20,691 bases of DNA from an uncultured Oxalobacteraceae bacterium. GTDB lineage: Bacteria > Pseudomonadota > Gammaproteobacteria > Burkholderiales > Burkholderiaceae. Location: positions 1 to 20,691 of the forward strand of contig CAMLFK010000062.1 in assembly GCA_946479255.1 (NCBI GenBank). The letters are read 5' to 3'. Positions 14,922 to 20,691 of the stretch are shown piece by piece. The notes beneath the pieces were generated by a model that was given only the letters and a program-made list of their open reading frames with translations, was not told where the DNA came from and did no database searches. The position numbers were made by a program, and so were the translations under genes. How positions within the stretch are numbered: the stretch's first letter is position 1; each line of letters begins with the position of its first letter.

Positions 14922-15323
14922 ATGGCGACTAGTAAAGAAAGTGGCGGCAACAAGGGCTCCGCGTCGAGCGGCAACGCCCAGAAGAGCGGTAGCACCAACG
15001 GGCAAGCTCCCGCCAAGCGAGGCTTTGCCGCAATGGACGAACGCCAGCAGCGCGAGATCGCCAGCAAAGGCGGTCAGGCGGCGCACCAAAAAGGCACGGC
15101 ACACGAATTCGATTCCGAAGAAGCGCGCCGCGCCGGGCAAAAAGGCGGGGAGGCAGTCAGCCGCAACCGTGAACACATGGCCGACATCGGCCGCAAAGGC
15201 GGTGAGAGCCGCCAGTCGGCACACCGCGCGGCAGTGGCTGCGCAACAAGCCGGCTCGCGCAGCGGCACCAGCAGCACGGGCAGTGAGAACAAGTCCGGCG
15301 GCAAAGGTGGCAAGGAGGAATAA
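14922..15323 (+). CDS. KGG-repeat stress-induced protein
   Basis: A 133-residue, highly hydrophilic, probably disordered protein. It has three copies of the KGG/stress motif: REIASKGGQAAH, RRAGQKGGEAVSRN and ADIGRKGGESRQS, preceded by the RGFAAMDERQQ segment. It resembles the Bacillus GsiB/fungal Con-10 hydrophilin group, which is made in starvation or drying. The N- and C-terminal tails are rich in Ser, Gly, Lys and Asn. There are no Cys residues and almost no aromatic residues. A strong AAGGAG site sets the start. It is the last gene of the phasin-hemerythrin-KGG run and is followed by a strong terminator. Confidence 0.87.
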   Translation: MATSKESGGNKGSASSGNAQKSGSTNGQAPAKRGFAAMDERQQREIASKGGQAAHQKGTAHEFDSEEARRAGQKGGEAVSRNREHMADIGRKGGESRQSAHRAAVAAQQAGSRSGTSSTGSENKSGGKGGKEE

Positions 15324-15363
15324 TCAGCGCGCCGCGCCATCGATGTAAGACCGGGTGTGTTGT

Positions 15364-15397
15364 ACCGGGCCGGCTAAGGATCCGGCCCGGTTTTTTT
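15364..15397 (+). terminator. Strong rightward intrinsic terminator
   Basis: A perfect 10-bp GC-rich stem (ACCGGGCCGG / CCGGCCCGGT) with an 8-base loop is followed by seven T residues at 15391-15397. It ends the phasin-hemerythrin-KGG run. Confidence 0.92.
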
Positions 15398-15489
15398 CAC
15401 AATGATCGTCCGCGCTTACTGGACGGCAGAGCGCAGGGCCAGGGTACGGCCCGCTGCATCAGCGCTGTTAATTGGATAGTGACGCATAC

Positions 15490-16500
15490 TTATTCCTTTA
15501 CCTTATCAATGGAAGCTGGTTCCGGCGTACTTTCCTTGACCGCCCCTTTGCTGCGGGTCACCCACACGCTGGCGATACAGCTGGTGGCGATGATCACTGC
15601 GACCACCGTCAGCGACGCCTGGACCGGCATGTGATACCACGGCATGATCAGCATCTTCGAACCGATGAAAGCCAGCACCATGGCCAGGCCATACTTGAGC
15701 AAGTGGAAGCGGTCGGCCACGTCGACGAGCAGGAAGTACAGCGCCCGCAAGCCCATGATGGCGAACAGATTCGACGTGAACACGATGAACGGGTCGGTCG
15801 TGATGGCGAAGATGGCCGGGATCGAATCGACCGCAAACACCAGGTCGGTCGCCTCGATCAGGATCAGCACCAGGAATAAAGGCGTGACATAGCGAACGCC
15901 GTCCTTGACCACCATGAAACGCTCGCCATGGTCACCCTCGCTCACACGCAGATGGCGGCGGGCAAAGCGCAGCACCGGATTGTTCGCCACGTCAGGCTCG
16001 GCATCGGCGGCCACCAGCATCCGCAAGCCGGTAATGAGCAAGAACGCGCCGAACACATACAGCACCCAGCTAAATTCGCTCACCACCCACGACCCGGCCA
16101 GGATCATGATCGCACGCATCACGATCGCGCCCAGCACGCCGTAGACCAGCACGCGCCGCTGATACTGTGGTGCTACCTGGAAGGCACTAAAGATCAACAG
16201 GAACACGAAGACGTTGTCGACCGACAGGGTCTTCTCGATCAGGTAGCCGGACAGGAACTCCAATGCCTTCTGGTCAGCGACCTCGGCGCCTGCCGTGCCG
16301 GTGAGATACCACCACAGGCCGCCCGTAAATCCGAGCGCCAGGCAGACCCACACGGCGGACCAGGCCGCCGCTTCCTTTACGCTGACCTTGTGCGACTTGT
16401 TGCCGCCAAAAACAAACAAGTCCAGCGCCAGCATCGCCAGGACAAAGACGATGAAGCCGGCCCACATCGGGGCTGTTGCAATGGTTTCGACGCCGTTCAT
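15490..16500 (-). CDS. TerC-family integral membrane protein (Alx/manganese exporter-like)
   Basis: A 336-residue inner-membrane protein with about eight to nine hydrophobic segments. TerC family signatures are EKTLSVDNVFVFLLIFSAF and EATDLVFAVDSIPAIFAITTDPFIVFTSN, whose Asp/Asn residues lie in membrane segments and are thought to handle metal ions. Relatives (Alx, MeeY/MeeF) export Mn(II), partly to metallate secreted enzymes. The Met at 16500 is the family-like start (MNGVETIATAPMWAGFIVFVLAMLALDL). It has no ribosome site of its own, but its ATG overlaps the stop of an 18-residue leader ORF (ATGA), so translation is probably coupled. It is transcribed from the promoter at 16585-16613. Confidence 0.93.
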   Translation of the reverse strand: MNGVETIATAPMWAGFIVFVLAMLALDLFVFGGNKSHKVSVKEAAAWSAVWVCLALGFTGGLWWYLTGTAGAEVADQKALEFLSGYLIEKTLSVDNVFVFLLIFSAFQVAPQYQRRVLVYGVLGAIVMRAIMILAGSWVVSEFSWVLYVFGAFLLITGLRMLVAADAEPDVANNPVLRFARRHLRVSEGDHGERFMVVKDGVRYVTPLFLVLILIEATDLVFAVDSIPAIFAITTDPFIVFTSNLFAIMGLRALYFLLVDVADRFHLLKYGLAMVLAFIGSKMLIMPWYHMPVQASLTVVAVIIATSCIASVWVTRSKGAVKESTPEPASIDKVKE

Positions 16501-16553
16501 GGGGCACGCTCGGGTCGAGAACAAAACGGATAAATACACAGGTAAAGTCGCAT
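16497..16553 (-). CDS. 18-residue leader ORF overlapping terC
   Basis: A short frame begins at an ATG (16553) with a near-ideal GAGGAG ribosome site (16560-16565) spaced by 6 bases. It encodes MRLYLCIYPFCSRPERAP and ends in TGA overlapping the terC ATG by the ATGA arrangement. It is the only well-placed ribosome site in the leader, since terC itself has none. The peptide has a hydrophobic Leu/Cys/Ile/Tyr/Pro/Phe core and a Pro/Arg-rich end, which might slow or stall ribosomes. It likely sets terC expression by translational coupling. Whether the peptide itself has a function is unknown. Confidence 0.65.
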   Translation of the reverse strand: MRLYLCIYPFCSRPERAP

Positions 16554-16584
16554 GTCGATCTCCTCAAGTTGGAAAGTGGTTAAC

Positions 16585-16613
16585 ATCATAAGAGCAGCTC
16601 GCCACTTGAACAA
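16585..16613 (-). promoter_or_regulatory. Sigma-70 promoter of the terC leader
   Basis: Leftward -35 TTGTTC (16608-16613) and -10 TATGAT (16585-16590) are separated by exactly 17 bases. The start would fall near 16578, about 25 bases before the leader ORF. The leader is too short for a yybP-ykoY manganese riboswitch. Confidence 0.7.
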
Positions 16614-16718
16614 CCTGAGCAAACACGACAAATACTTCGGTTTTTTAGAAGTATCGGCGCATCGTCGACGCGGCCAGGCAGCGTGCGCCGGCGGTCCTGA
16701 TGTGTTACCCTCCCCGCC

Positions 16719-17279
16719 ATGGTTTCCAAGACATTGCCTGGCGCAAGTGCGCCAACTCCCAGCCTCAAATACCTCAGCGCCTACTCCGACGCCACCCGCA
16801 GCCAGGTCGAGCAATTGCTCGCGCAAGACCGGCTGGGCGAGGTACTGACTGGCCGCTATACGCGCGCCCATGGCATCCGCACCGACCGCGCCCTGTACGA
16901 TTACGTGCAGGACCTCAAGACCGAATTCCTGCGCAACGCGGAACCGATCAACAAGGTTGCCTTCGATAATAAAATCCACGTGATCCAGCATGCGCTGGGT
17001 TTGCATACCTCCATCTCCAGGGTCCAGGGCAACAAGCTCAAGGCCAAGCATGAGATCCGGGTGGCGACCGTGTTCAAAGAAGTGCCGCTGGAATTCCTGC
17101 GCATGATCGCCGTGCACGAGCTGGCGCACGTAAAAGAAAAACAACACGACAAGGCGTTTTACAAGCTGTGCACCTATATGGAACCGAATTACCATCAATA
17201 CGAATTCGACCTGCGGCTTTATCTGACCCAGCTTGAGACCAGTGGCAAGCGCCTGTGGGAATCGAGCCCGGCGGGGTAA
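16719..17279 (+). CDS. YgjP-type (DUF45) zinc metallohydrolase
   Basis: A 186-residue soluble protein. The zinc motif HELAHVKEKQHDKAFY gives His133, Glu134, His137 and a third ligand at His143, the YgjP-like/M48-superfamily pattern. E. coli YgjP is reported as a UTP pyrophosphatase rather than a protease, so the substrate here is open. The segment NKLKAKHEIRVATVFKEVPLEFLRMIAVHELAH is typical of the short family members. No ribosome site is visible before the ATG at 16719, and the promoter would lie in the gap shared with the terC leader. A hairpin with ATACTTC/GAAGTAT arms at 16632-16654 is in that gap. Confidence 0.85.
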   Translation: MVSKTLPGASAPTPSLKYLSAYSDATRSQVEQLLAQDRLGEVLTGRYTRAHGIRTDRALYDYVQDLKTEFLRNAEPINKVAFDNKIHVIQHALGLHTSISRVQGNKLKAKHEIRVATVFKEVPLEFLRMIAVHELAHVKEKQHDKAFYKLCTYMEPNYHQYEFDLRLYLTQLETSGKRLWESSPAG

Positions 17280-17374
17280 AAACACCGACTGTCGGGTGAA
17301 AGTCGGGCTCGTGTCGTCACCGACAACGAACATAATCCAGGAAACTTAAGTCTCTCAAGCACTGGAGCACACGA

Positions 17375-17842
17375 ATGATTCTCAAGCAGTTACGCCTCTC
17401 CCGAAATCTCTCTCAAGAGCAGCTAGCGCAGATGTCCGGTCTCAATTCCAGGACGATTCAGCGCATTGAAAGCGGTCACAAGGCGAGCGTCGAGTCTCTG
17501 AAATGTATTGCTGCGGCGCTTGAAGTTGATATCTCAACCTTAAGCCAGGAGACACTCGTGATCGATAAAAGTACCCAGAATTGGAAAAACCTGCCCCTGT
17601 GGCTGAAGTGCTGTTTTGCCTTCAACTTCCTCAGTGTGCAGCCGGACAGACGGGTCGCCCACAGGATTGTGCTGCTCTCCCATGCGACCGGATTCCTGTT
17701 CTGTTTATTGGGTTTTGTGAGCGACGCCGCACTCGCCGGCGGCTTGCTCATGCTGTCGAACGCCTACTTCTTCCAGATTCTGAAATGGCAGGGCGACAGG
17801 CTCGGCATATGGTACGACGCGCCCGACACTGCTACACCTTGA
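17375..17842 (+). CDS. XRE-family regulator with C-terminal membrane segments
   Basis: A 155-residue protein. Residues ~4-57 form a Cro/C1-type helix-turn-helix (LRLSRNLSQEQLAQMSGLNSRTIQRIESGHKASVESLKCIAAAL). A ~40-residue linker with WLKCCFAFNFLSVQP follows, then two hydrophobic segments at ~97-115 and ~117-134. This places the DNA-binding domain at the inner membrane, a layout seen in some XRE regulators with a 2TM tail. Base use is more A/T-rich than in neighbours, which suggests acquired DNA or weak expression. A TGGAG site lies upstream. No obvious partner gene; it may control itself or the adjacent region. Confidence 0.85.
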   Translation: MILKQLRLSRNLSQEQLAQMSGLNSRTIQRIESGHKASVESLKCIAAALEVDISTLSQETLVIDKSTQNWKNLPLWLKCCFAFNFLSVQPDRRVAHRIVLLSHATGFLFCLLGFVSDAALAGGLLMLSNAYFFQILKWQGDRLGIWYDAPDTATP

Positions 17843-17853
17843 CGTTTCAGGAC

Positions 17854-17890
17854 AAAAAAATGTGCGCTGACCGGCGAACCGGTAGCGCAC
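17854..17890 (-). terminator. Leftward intrinsic terminator after the XRE gene
   Basis: A stem GTGCGCT-ACCGG / CCGGT-AGCGCAC (12 bp with one bulged G, CGAA loop, 17862-17890) has seven A residues immediately on its left. Read leftward it is a hairpin plus U-tract. For the rightward XRE gene it has no T-tract and would be weak. It therefore appears to stop transcription entering the XRE gene from the right. Confidence 0.65.
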
Positions 17891-18157
17891 GTCGAGAACA
17901 ACGGAGATGGTGAGCGGCAGCCGAGGGGGTCCGGTGCCGCCATGAATTTTCTTACATTAGCGCCTCTGCATTGACCTTTGCTGATTGCTTGAGCTTACGT
18001 TGAGAACTTCCGGCGCGCTAATGAATTTAAACGTGCGAATGATCACAACTTCGGTATGACATCGTTGCCAGGCTCGCCAGTTCTCACGCAATGTTGCACA
18101 TTTGCACGAAAAATTGAAGTCCTTTTATTACTCGTGGGAAAAATATCGACAATTGTT

Positions 18158-18179
18158 ACTCGACTCTATAGAGTCGAGT
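18158..18179. repeat. Perfect 22-bp palindrome
   Basis: ACTCGACTCTA and its exact complement meet with no spacer. It lies about 135-155 bases before the outer-membrane-protein gene. It could be an operator for a dimeric regulator or a strong cruciform/hairpin. Confidence 0.75.
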
Positions 18180-18188
18180 CTTAACCAT

Positions 18189-18206
18189 TCGCAAGTTAAC
18201 TTGCGA
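18189..18206. repeat. Perfect 18-bp palindrome
   Basis: TCGCAAGTTAACTTGCGA is an exact self-complement, 9 bases after the 22-bp palindrome. Its centre is 29 bases from the centre of the first, close to three helical turns, so both could be bound from the same face. Confidence 0.75.
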
Positions 18207-18312
18207 GCTGATACAGCTTACCTACACCTATATCTCCGCATGCCGACCGGTTCCTGGCGCCCTTGACGGCAGCGCCGGTGCGCAAAGCATGCCGACCATT
18301 GGATTGCTACGA

Positions 18313-19602
18313 ATGCATCTTCGCAAAACGCCCTTCACTGCACGCGCGGGCTATCACGCTGCTGTCCTGGCCTGCCTGCTTGCAGGCGGCGGTGCATATG
18401 CGCAGGCGGGGACGCAAGCCGACGCCGACAACAGGACCGCTGCCGGTCCATCGTGGCACTTCAGTGGCTTCGGCACGCTCGGCGTCACCCACGCCGATAC
18501 CACCCAGGCCGACTTCACCTCCACCATCCTTAAACCCGAGGGCGCCGGCTATACGCGCAGCTGGAGTCCGCACGTGGACAGCCGCCTGGGCGCCCAGGCC
18601 AGCGTCAACTTCAATAAGCAATGGTCCGCCGTAGTCCAGGTGACGACCGAACAGCGCCTCGACGGCAGCTACCGGCCGCAAGTCGAGTGGGCCAACATCA
18701 AGTACCAGATCACGCCTGACCTGTCGGTGCGCGCAGGCCGGATCGCCCTGCCCATGTACCTGGCCGCCGACTACCGCAAGATCGGCTACGCCTACACCTT
18801 CGTGCGCATGCCGGCCGAGGTATATAACGCCGTGCCGGTCACCCACAGCGACGGCATCGACCTGAACTACCGCTGGCAAGCCATGGGCATCAAGCACCGG
18901 ACCCAGCTCTCTTTCGGAAGAAACGATACCCGCCTGATCGGCTCCTACCGCTCCAGGGCGCGCGGTGTGTCGGGCCTGTCGTACAGCGCCGAACGCGGCG
19001 CCGCCGCCATGCGCATCAGCGCCCTCGCCGGCCGCCTGACGGTCAATATCGCTGAAGACCTGTTCAACGCCTACCGCCAGTTCGGCCCGGCCGGCATCGC
19101 CATCGCCGACCATTACGCCACCGTGAACAAACGCACCACCGCGTTTTCCATCGGCGCCACCTACGATCCGGGCAACTGGTACGTAACCGGCGAAGCGGGA
19201 CAGATGGACACCCGCTCGCTGTTCGCCAAGACCACCTCGGCATATGCCAGCGCCGGCTACCGCGCCGGCGAATTCACGCCATATCTGTCGTATGCACGCA
19301 TCCGCGCCGGCGTGCAGACAGTCGTAGAAGGCCTGCCCACCATGGGGCTGCCGCCCCAGATGGCGGACTTGGCGGGCATGCTGAACGCCGGCCTGAACGC
19401 CTATCTCTCGTTCATCCCGATCCAGTCGAGCGTCGGCGCCGGCGTACGTTGGGACATCATGAGCAACGTCGCCTTCAAGCTCCAGTACGACCGCCTGAAG
19501 CCAAGCGACGGCTCGCGCGGCACCTTGATCAACCAGCAGCCGGGGTTCCGCTCTGGCCAGCACGTCGACGCGGCCAGCGCCACGCTTGACTTCGTGTTCT
19601 GA
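18313..19602 (+). CDS. Outer-membrane beta-barrel (porin-like) protein
   Basis: A 429-residue exported protein. The signal peptide is MHLRKTPF...LACLLAGGGAYAQA. The mature chain alternates short hydrophobic/aromatic strands (WHFSGFGTLGVTHAD, RLGAQASVNFNKQWSAVVQVTTEQ, VEWANIKYQITPDLSVRAGRI) and ends in LDFVF, a C-terminal Phe typical of outer-membrane barrels. It resembles the 'carbohydrate/phosphate-selective-like' porins that precede binding-protein/sensor pairs. The ATG at 18313 gives a normal signal peptide; an in-frame ATG at 18289 would add eight residues. Its stop overlaps the ribosome site of the next gene, so it is co-transcribed with the PstS-like gene and sensor. Confidence 0.8.
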   Translation: MHLRKTPFTARAGYHAAVLACLLAGGGAYAQAGTQADADNRTAAGPSWHFSGFGTLGVTHADTTQADFTSTILKPEGAGYTRSWSPHVDSRLGAQASVNFNKQWSAVVQVTTEQRLDGSYRPQVEWANIKYQITPDLSVRAGRIALPMYLAADYRKIGYAYTFVRMPAEVYNAVPVTHSDGIDLNYRWQAMGIKHRTQLSFGRNDTRLIGSYRSRARGVSGLSYSAERGAAAMRISALAGRLTVNIAEDLFNAYRQFGPAGIAIADHYATVNKRTTAFSIGATYDPGNWYVTGEAGQMDTRSLFAKTTSAYASAGYRAGEFTPYLSYARIRAGVQTVVEGLPTMGLPPQMADLAGMLNAGLNAYLSFIPIQSSVGAGVRWDIMSNVAFKLQYDRLKPSDGSRGTLINQQPGFRSGQHVDAASATLDFVF

Positions 19603-19612
19603 GGAGGGGGGC

Positions 19613-20053
19613 ATGCATCGATCCATGAACCGCTTCCACAAACCCTTGTCCCTTGCCTTGATGCTGGCGGCCTGCCTGCATGCCGGCGCCGCCGAGCTGG
19701 TGGTAATCGTGTCGGCCAAGAGCCCGATCGCCGCCCTGCGCGCCGAGCAGGTGGCCGACATTTTCCTCGGCCAGATAGCCAGCTTCCCGGACGGTGGTGA
19801 AGCGGTCGCGCTCGACCAGCGCATCGGCTCGCCGCAGCGCGACGAGTTCTATGCCAAGGTGGCCGCCAAATCGCCGCCGCTGATCAAGGCTTACTGGAGC
19901 AAGATGATTTTCACCGGCCGCGGCCAGCCGCCGCGCGAAGTGGCCGGCAACGCCGCCGTGCGCAAGATGGTGGCGGAAAATCCCGCCCTGATCGGCTACA
20001 TCGACAAGGCCGCGCTCGATGCGAGCGTCAAGCCGGTATTGATCGTACGCTGA
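19613..20053 (+). CDS. Small PstS-like periplasmic binding protein
   Basis: A 146-residue exported protein. The signal peptide ends near AGA-A. The mature part, ELVVIVSAKSPIAALRAEQVADIFLGQIASFPDGGEAVALDQ, through the RDEFY and IKAYWSKMIFTGRGQPPREV segments to NPALIGYID, matches the phosphate-binding (PBP-like) fold. At about 120 mature residues it is roughly half a classical PstS, so it likely has one lobe or a reduced two-lobe form. No ABC permease or ATPase gene follows; instead a membrane sensor does. It probably acts as a ligand-binding or adaptor protein for that sensor rather than in uptake. A GAGGAGG ribosome site overlaps the preceding stop. Confidence 0.82.
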   Translation: MHRSMNRFHKPLSLALMLAACLHAGAAELVVIVSAKSPIAALRAEQVADIFLGQIASFPDGGEAVALDQRIGSPQRDEFYAKVAAKSPPLIKAYWSKMIFTGRGQPPREVAGNAAVRKMVAENPALIGYIDKAALDASVKPVLIVR

Positions 20054-20072
20054 GGACAGGGGCGATGCGTAA

Positions 20073-20691
20073 ATGACCAAACGACTCCAGGGCAAGACCG
20101 GCAAGCAGGCCCGATACATCCGCCTGCTCGGCCTTGGCATGGAAACCCACATCTCGCTGCCGCTGTTCGCGCTGCTGCTGCTGTGCATGATCGCGCTGAC
20201 CACCCGCCACTTCATCGAACTTGAACGCGAGTCGGCCCAGGTGGCCGCGCGCGAGTCCAGCCGCGAACTGATCGACACCTATGAAGCCCAGGTCCAGCGC
20301 ACCCTGGTCAGCATCGACCAGACCCTGAAAGTGATCAAGTACGCGGTCGAACTCAAAGGCCCGGCCGGAGCCCTGCCCGCCCTGAACCAGCAAGGCCTGC
20401 TGCCTTCCGGGCTGGTATTCGTCGTCAGCGTGGTCGACCGTCATGGCATCGTGGTGGCGACCAATCCGCCATCGAGCCCGATGAACGTCTCGTCACAGTC
20501 CTACTTCCGCTACCACCAGTTCAACGCCGGCAACACACCTTATGTCAGCCCGGCGCAGAAGGATTCGACCAATCCCGAATATCACCTGCACTTCTCGCGC
20601 CGCCTTAACGACAGCGCCGGCCAGTTCGCCGGCGTGGTCATCGTCGAAGTCGACCCGGCCTACTTCACCAGCGGCTACGAGCGCTCGCGCC
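20073..20691 (+). CDS. Membrane sensor with periplasmic Cache-type domain (partial)
   Basis: 206 residues before the right edge. After a basic cytoplasmic start, one transmembrane segment (~27-45, ISLPLFALLLLCMIALTT) leads into an extracytoplasmic region. It begins with a helix (FIELERESAQVAARESSRELIDTYEAQVQRTLVSIDQTLKVI) and continues as a dCache/PDC-like fold (FVVSVVDRHGIVVATNPPSSP, SYFRYHQFNAGNTPYVSP, HFSRRLNDSAGQFAGVVIVEVDPAYF). Such N-termini belong to sensor diguanylate cyclases and histidine kinases; the output domain is outside the window, so the type cannot be stated. It lies 19 bases after the PstS-like gene. An overlapping ATG at 20065 gives only ATGCGTAAATGA and is not used. Confidence 0.85.
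   Translation, partial: MTKRLQGKTGKQARYIRLLGLGMETHISLPLFALLLLCMIALTTRHFIELERESAQVAARESSRELIDTYEAQVQRTLVSIDQTLKVIKYAVELKGPAGALPALNQQGLLPSGLVFVVSVVDRHGIVVATNPPSSPMNVSSQSYFRYHQFNAGNTPYVSPAQKDSTNPEYHLHFSRRLNDSAGQFAGVVIVEVDPAYFTSGYERSR

Larger units (their letters stand above)
17843..18312. other. AT-rich, palindrome-rich intergenic region
   Basis: No protein gene recognised. From left to right it holds the leftward terminator (17854-17890); an interrupted inverted repeat ATTAGCGC (17956-17963)/GCGCTAAT (18015-18022); an AT-rich block up to ~18235; two perfect palindromes (18158-18179 and 18189-18206); and an 11-base direct repeat GCATGCCGACC at 18238-18248 and 18287-18297. A TCGACA (18147-18152) and TATAGA pair overlapping the first palindrome is a poor promoter with a 15-base spacer. 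Confidence 0.5.

Noticed and set aside
16501..16700. yybP-ykoY manganese riboswitch before terC
   Set aside because: The leader between the likely transcript start and the first ATG is only ~25 bases and lacks the conserved riboswitch loops.
16497..17333. 278-residue - strand frame spanning the YgjP gene and the terC leader
   Set aside because: Only its last 18 codons have a ribosome site and a sensible position; the rest is antisense to the metallohydrolase gene.
18238..18297. 11-base direct repeat as a target-site duplication
   Set aside because: The 38 bases between the copies contain no terminal repeats or transposase, so this is more likely chance or small slippage.
18307..19824. 505-residue open frame on the - strand
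   Set aside because: It is antisense to the outer-membrane-protein and PstS-like genes, which have signal peptides, ribosome sites and family motifs. High-GC codon bias keeps the opposite frame open.

Overview
The window looks like a chromosomal segment of a high-GC betaproteobacterium of the Oxalobacteraceae (Massilia/Duganella/Janthinobacterium type). This is inferred from the strongly G/C-biased codon use and from the gene families together: a primary sigma factor with a long Ala/Lys-rich N-terminus, a ProQ/FinO RNA chaperone, a phasin, KGG-repeat and hemerythrin stress proteins, and many c-type cytochromes and TonB-type proteins. No database search was possible, so names rest on recognised motifs.

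Layout. 1-997 (-): 5' part of rpoD, running off the left edge. 998-1509: a 0.5-kb AT-richer gap with a leftward terminator and structured repeats. 1510-2645 (+): proQ-like gene and a DEDDy 3'-5' exonuclease, a likely RNA-metabolism pair. 2748-4725 (+): a two-gene cytochrome set (diheme c4-like, then triheme c) without its dehydrogenase. 4746-4859: a small inverted-repeat element. 4879-6033 (-): a divergent PilT/PilU ATPase. 6124-6762 (-): an RlmI-family rRNA methyltransferase that has lost its catalytic domain. 6938-7660 (+): a secreted GIN/DUF2807 beta-repeat protein.

7720-12400 is a leftward block: purU, yaeQ, then a copper-handling set (DUF2946 protein, PCu(A)C chaperone, TonB-dependent receptor). 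12538-13569 (+): a CurA-type NADPH-dependent oxidoreductase. 13743-15323 (+): phasin, hemerythrin and KGG-repeat proteins, apparently a storage/stress set, closed by a strong terminator at 15364-15397. 15490-16553 (-): a TerC-family membrane protein preceded by an 18-residue leader ORF whose stop codon overlaps the terC start. 16719-17279 (+): a YgjP-type zinc metallohydrolase. 17375-17842 (+): a membrane-anchored XRE regulator.

17843-18288 is an AT-rich, palindrome-rich gap. 18313-20691 (+) is a compact three-gene unit: an outer-membrane beta-barrel protein, a small PstS-like periplasmic binding protein, and a membrane sensor with a periplasmic Cache-type domain cut by the right edge. This unit looks like an outer-membrane-to-cytoplasm sensing module and, with the terC leader ORF, is the most promising lead in the window.
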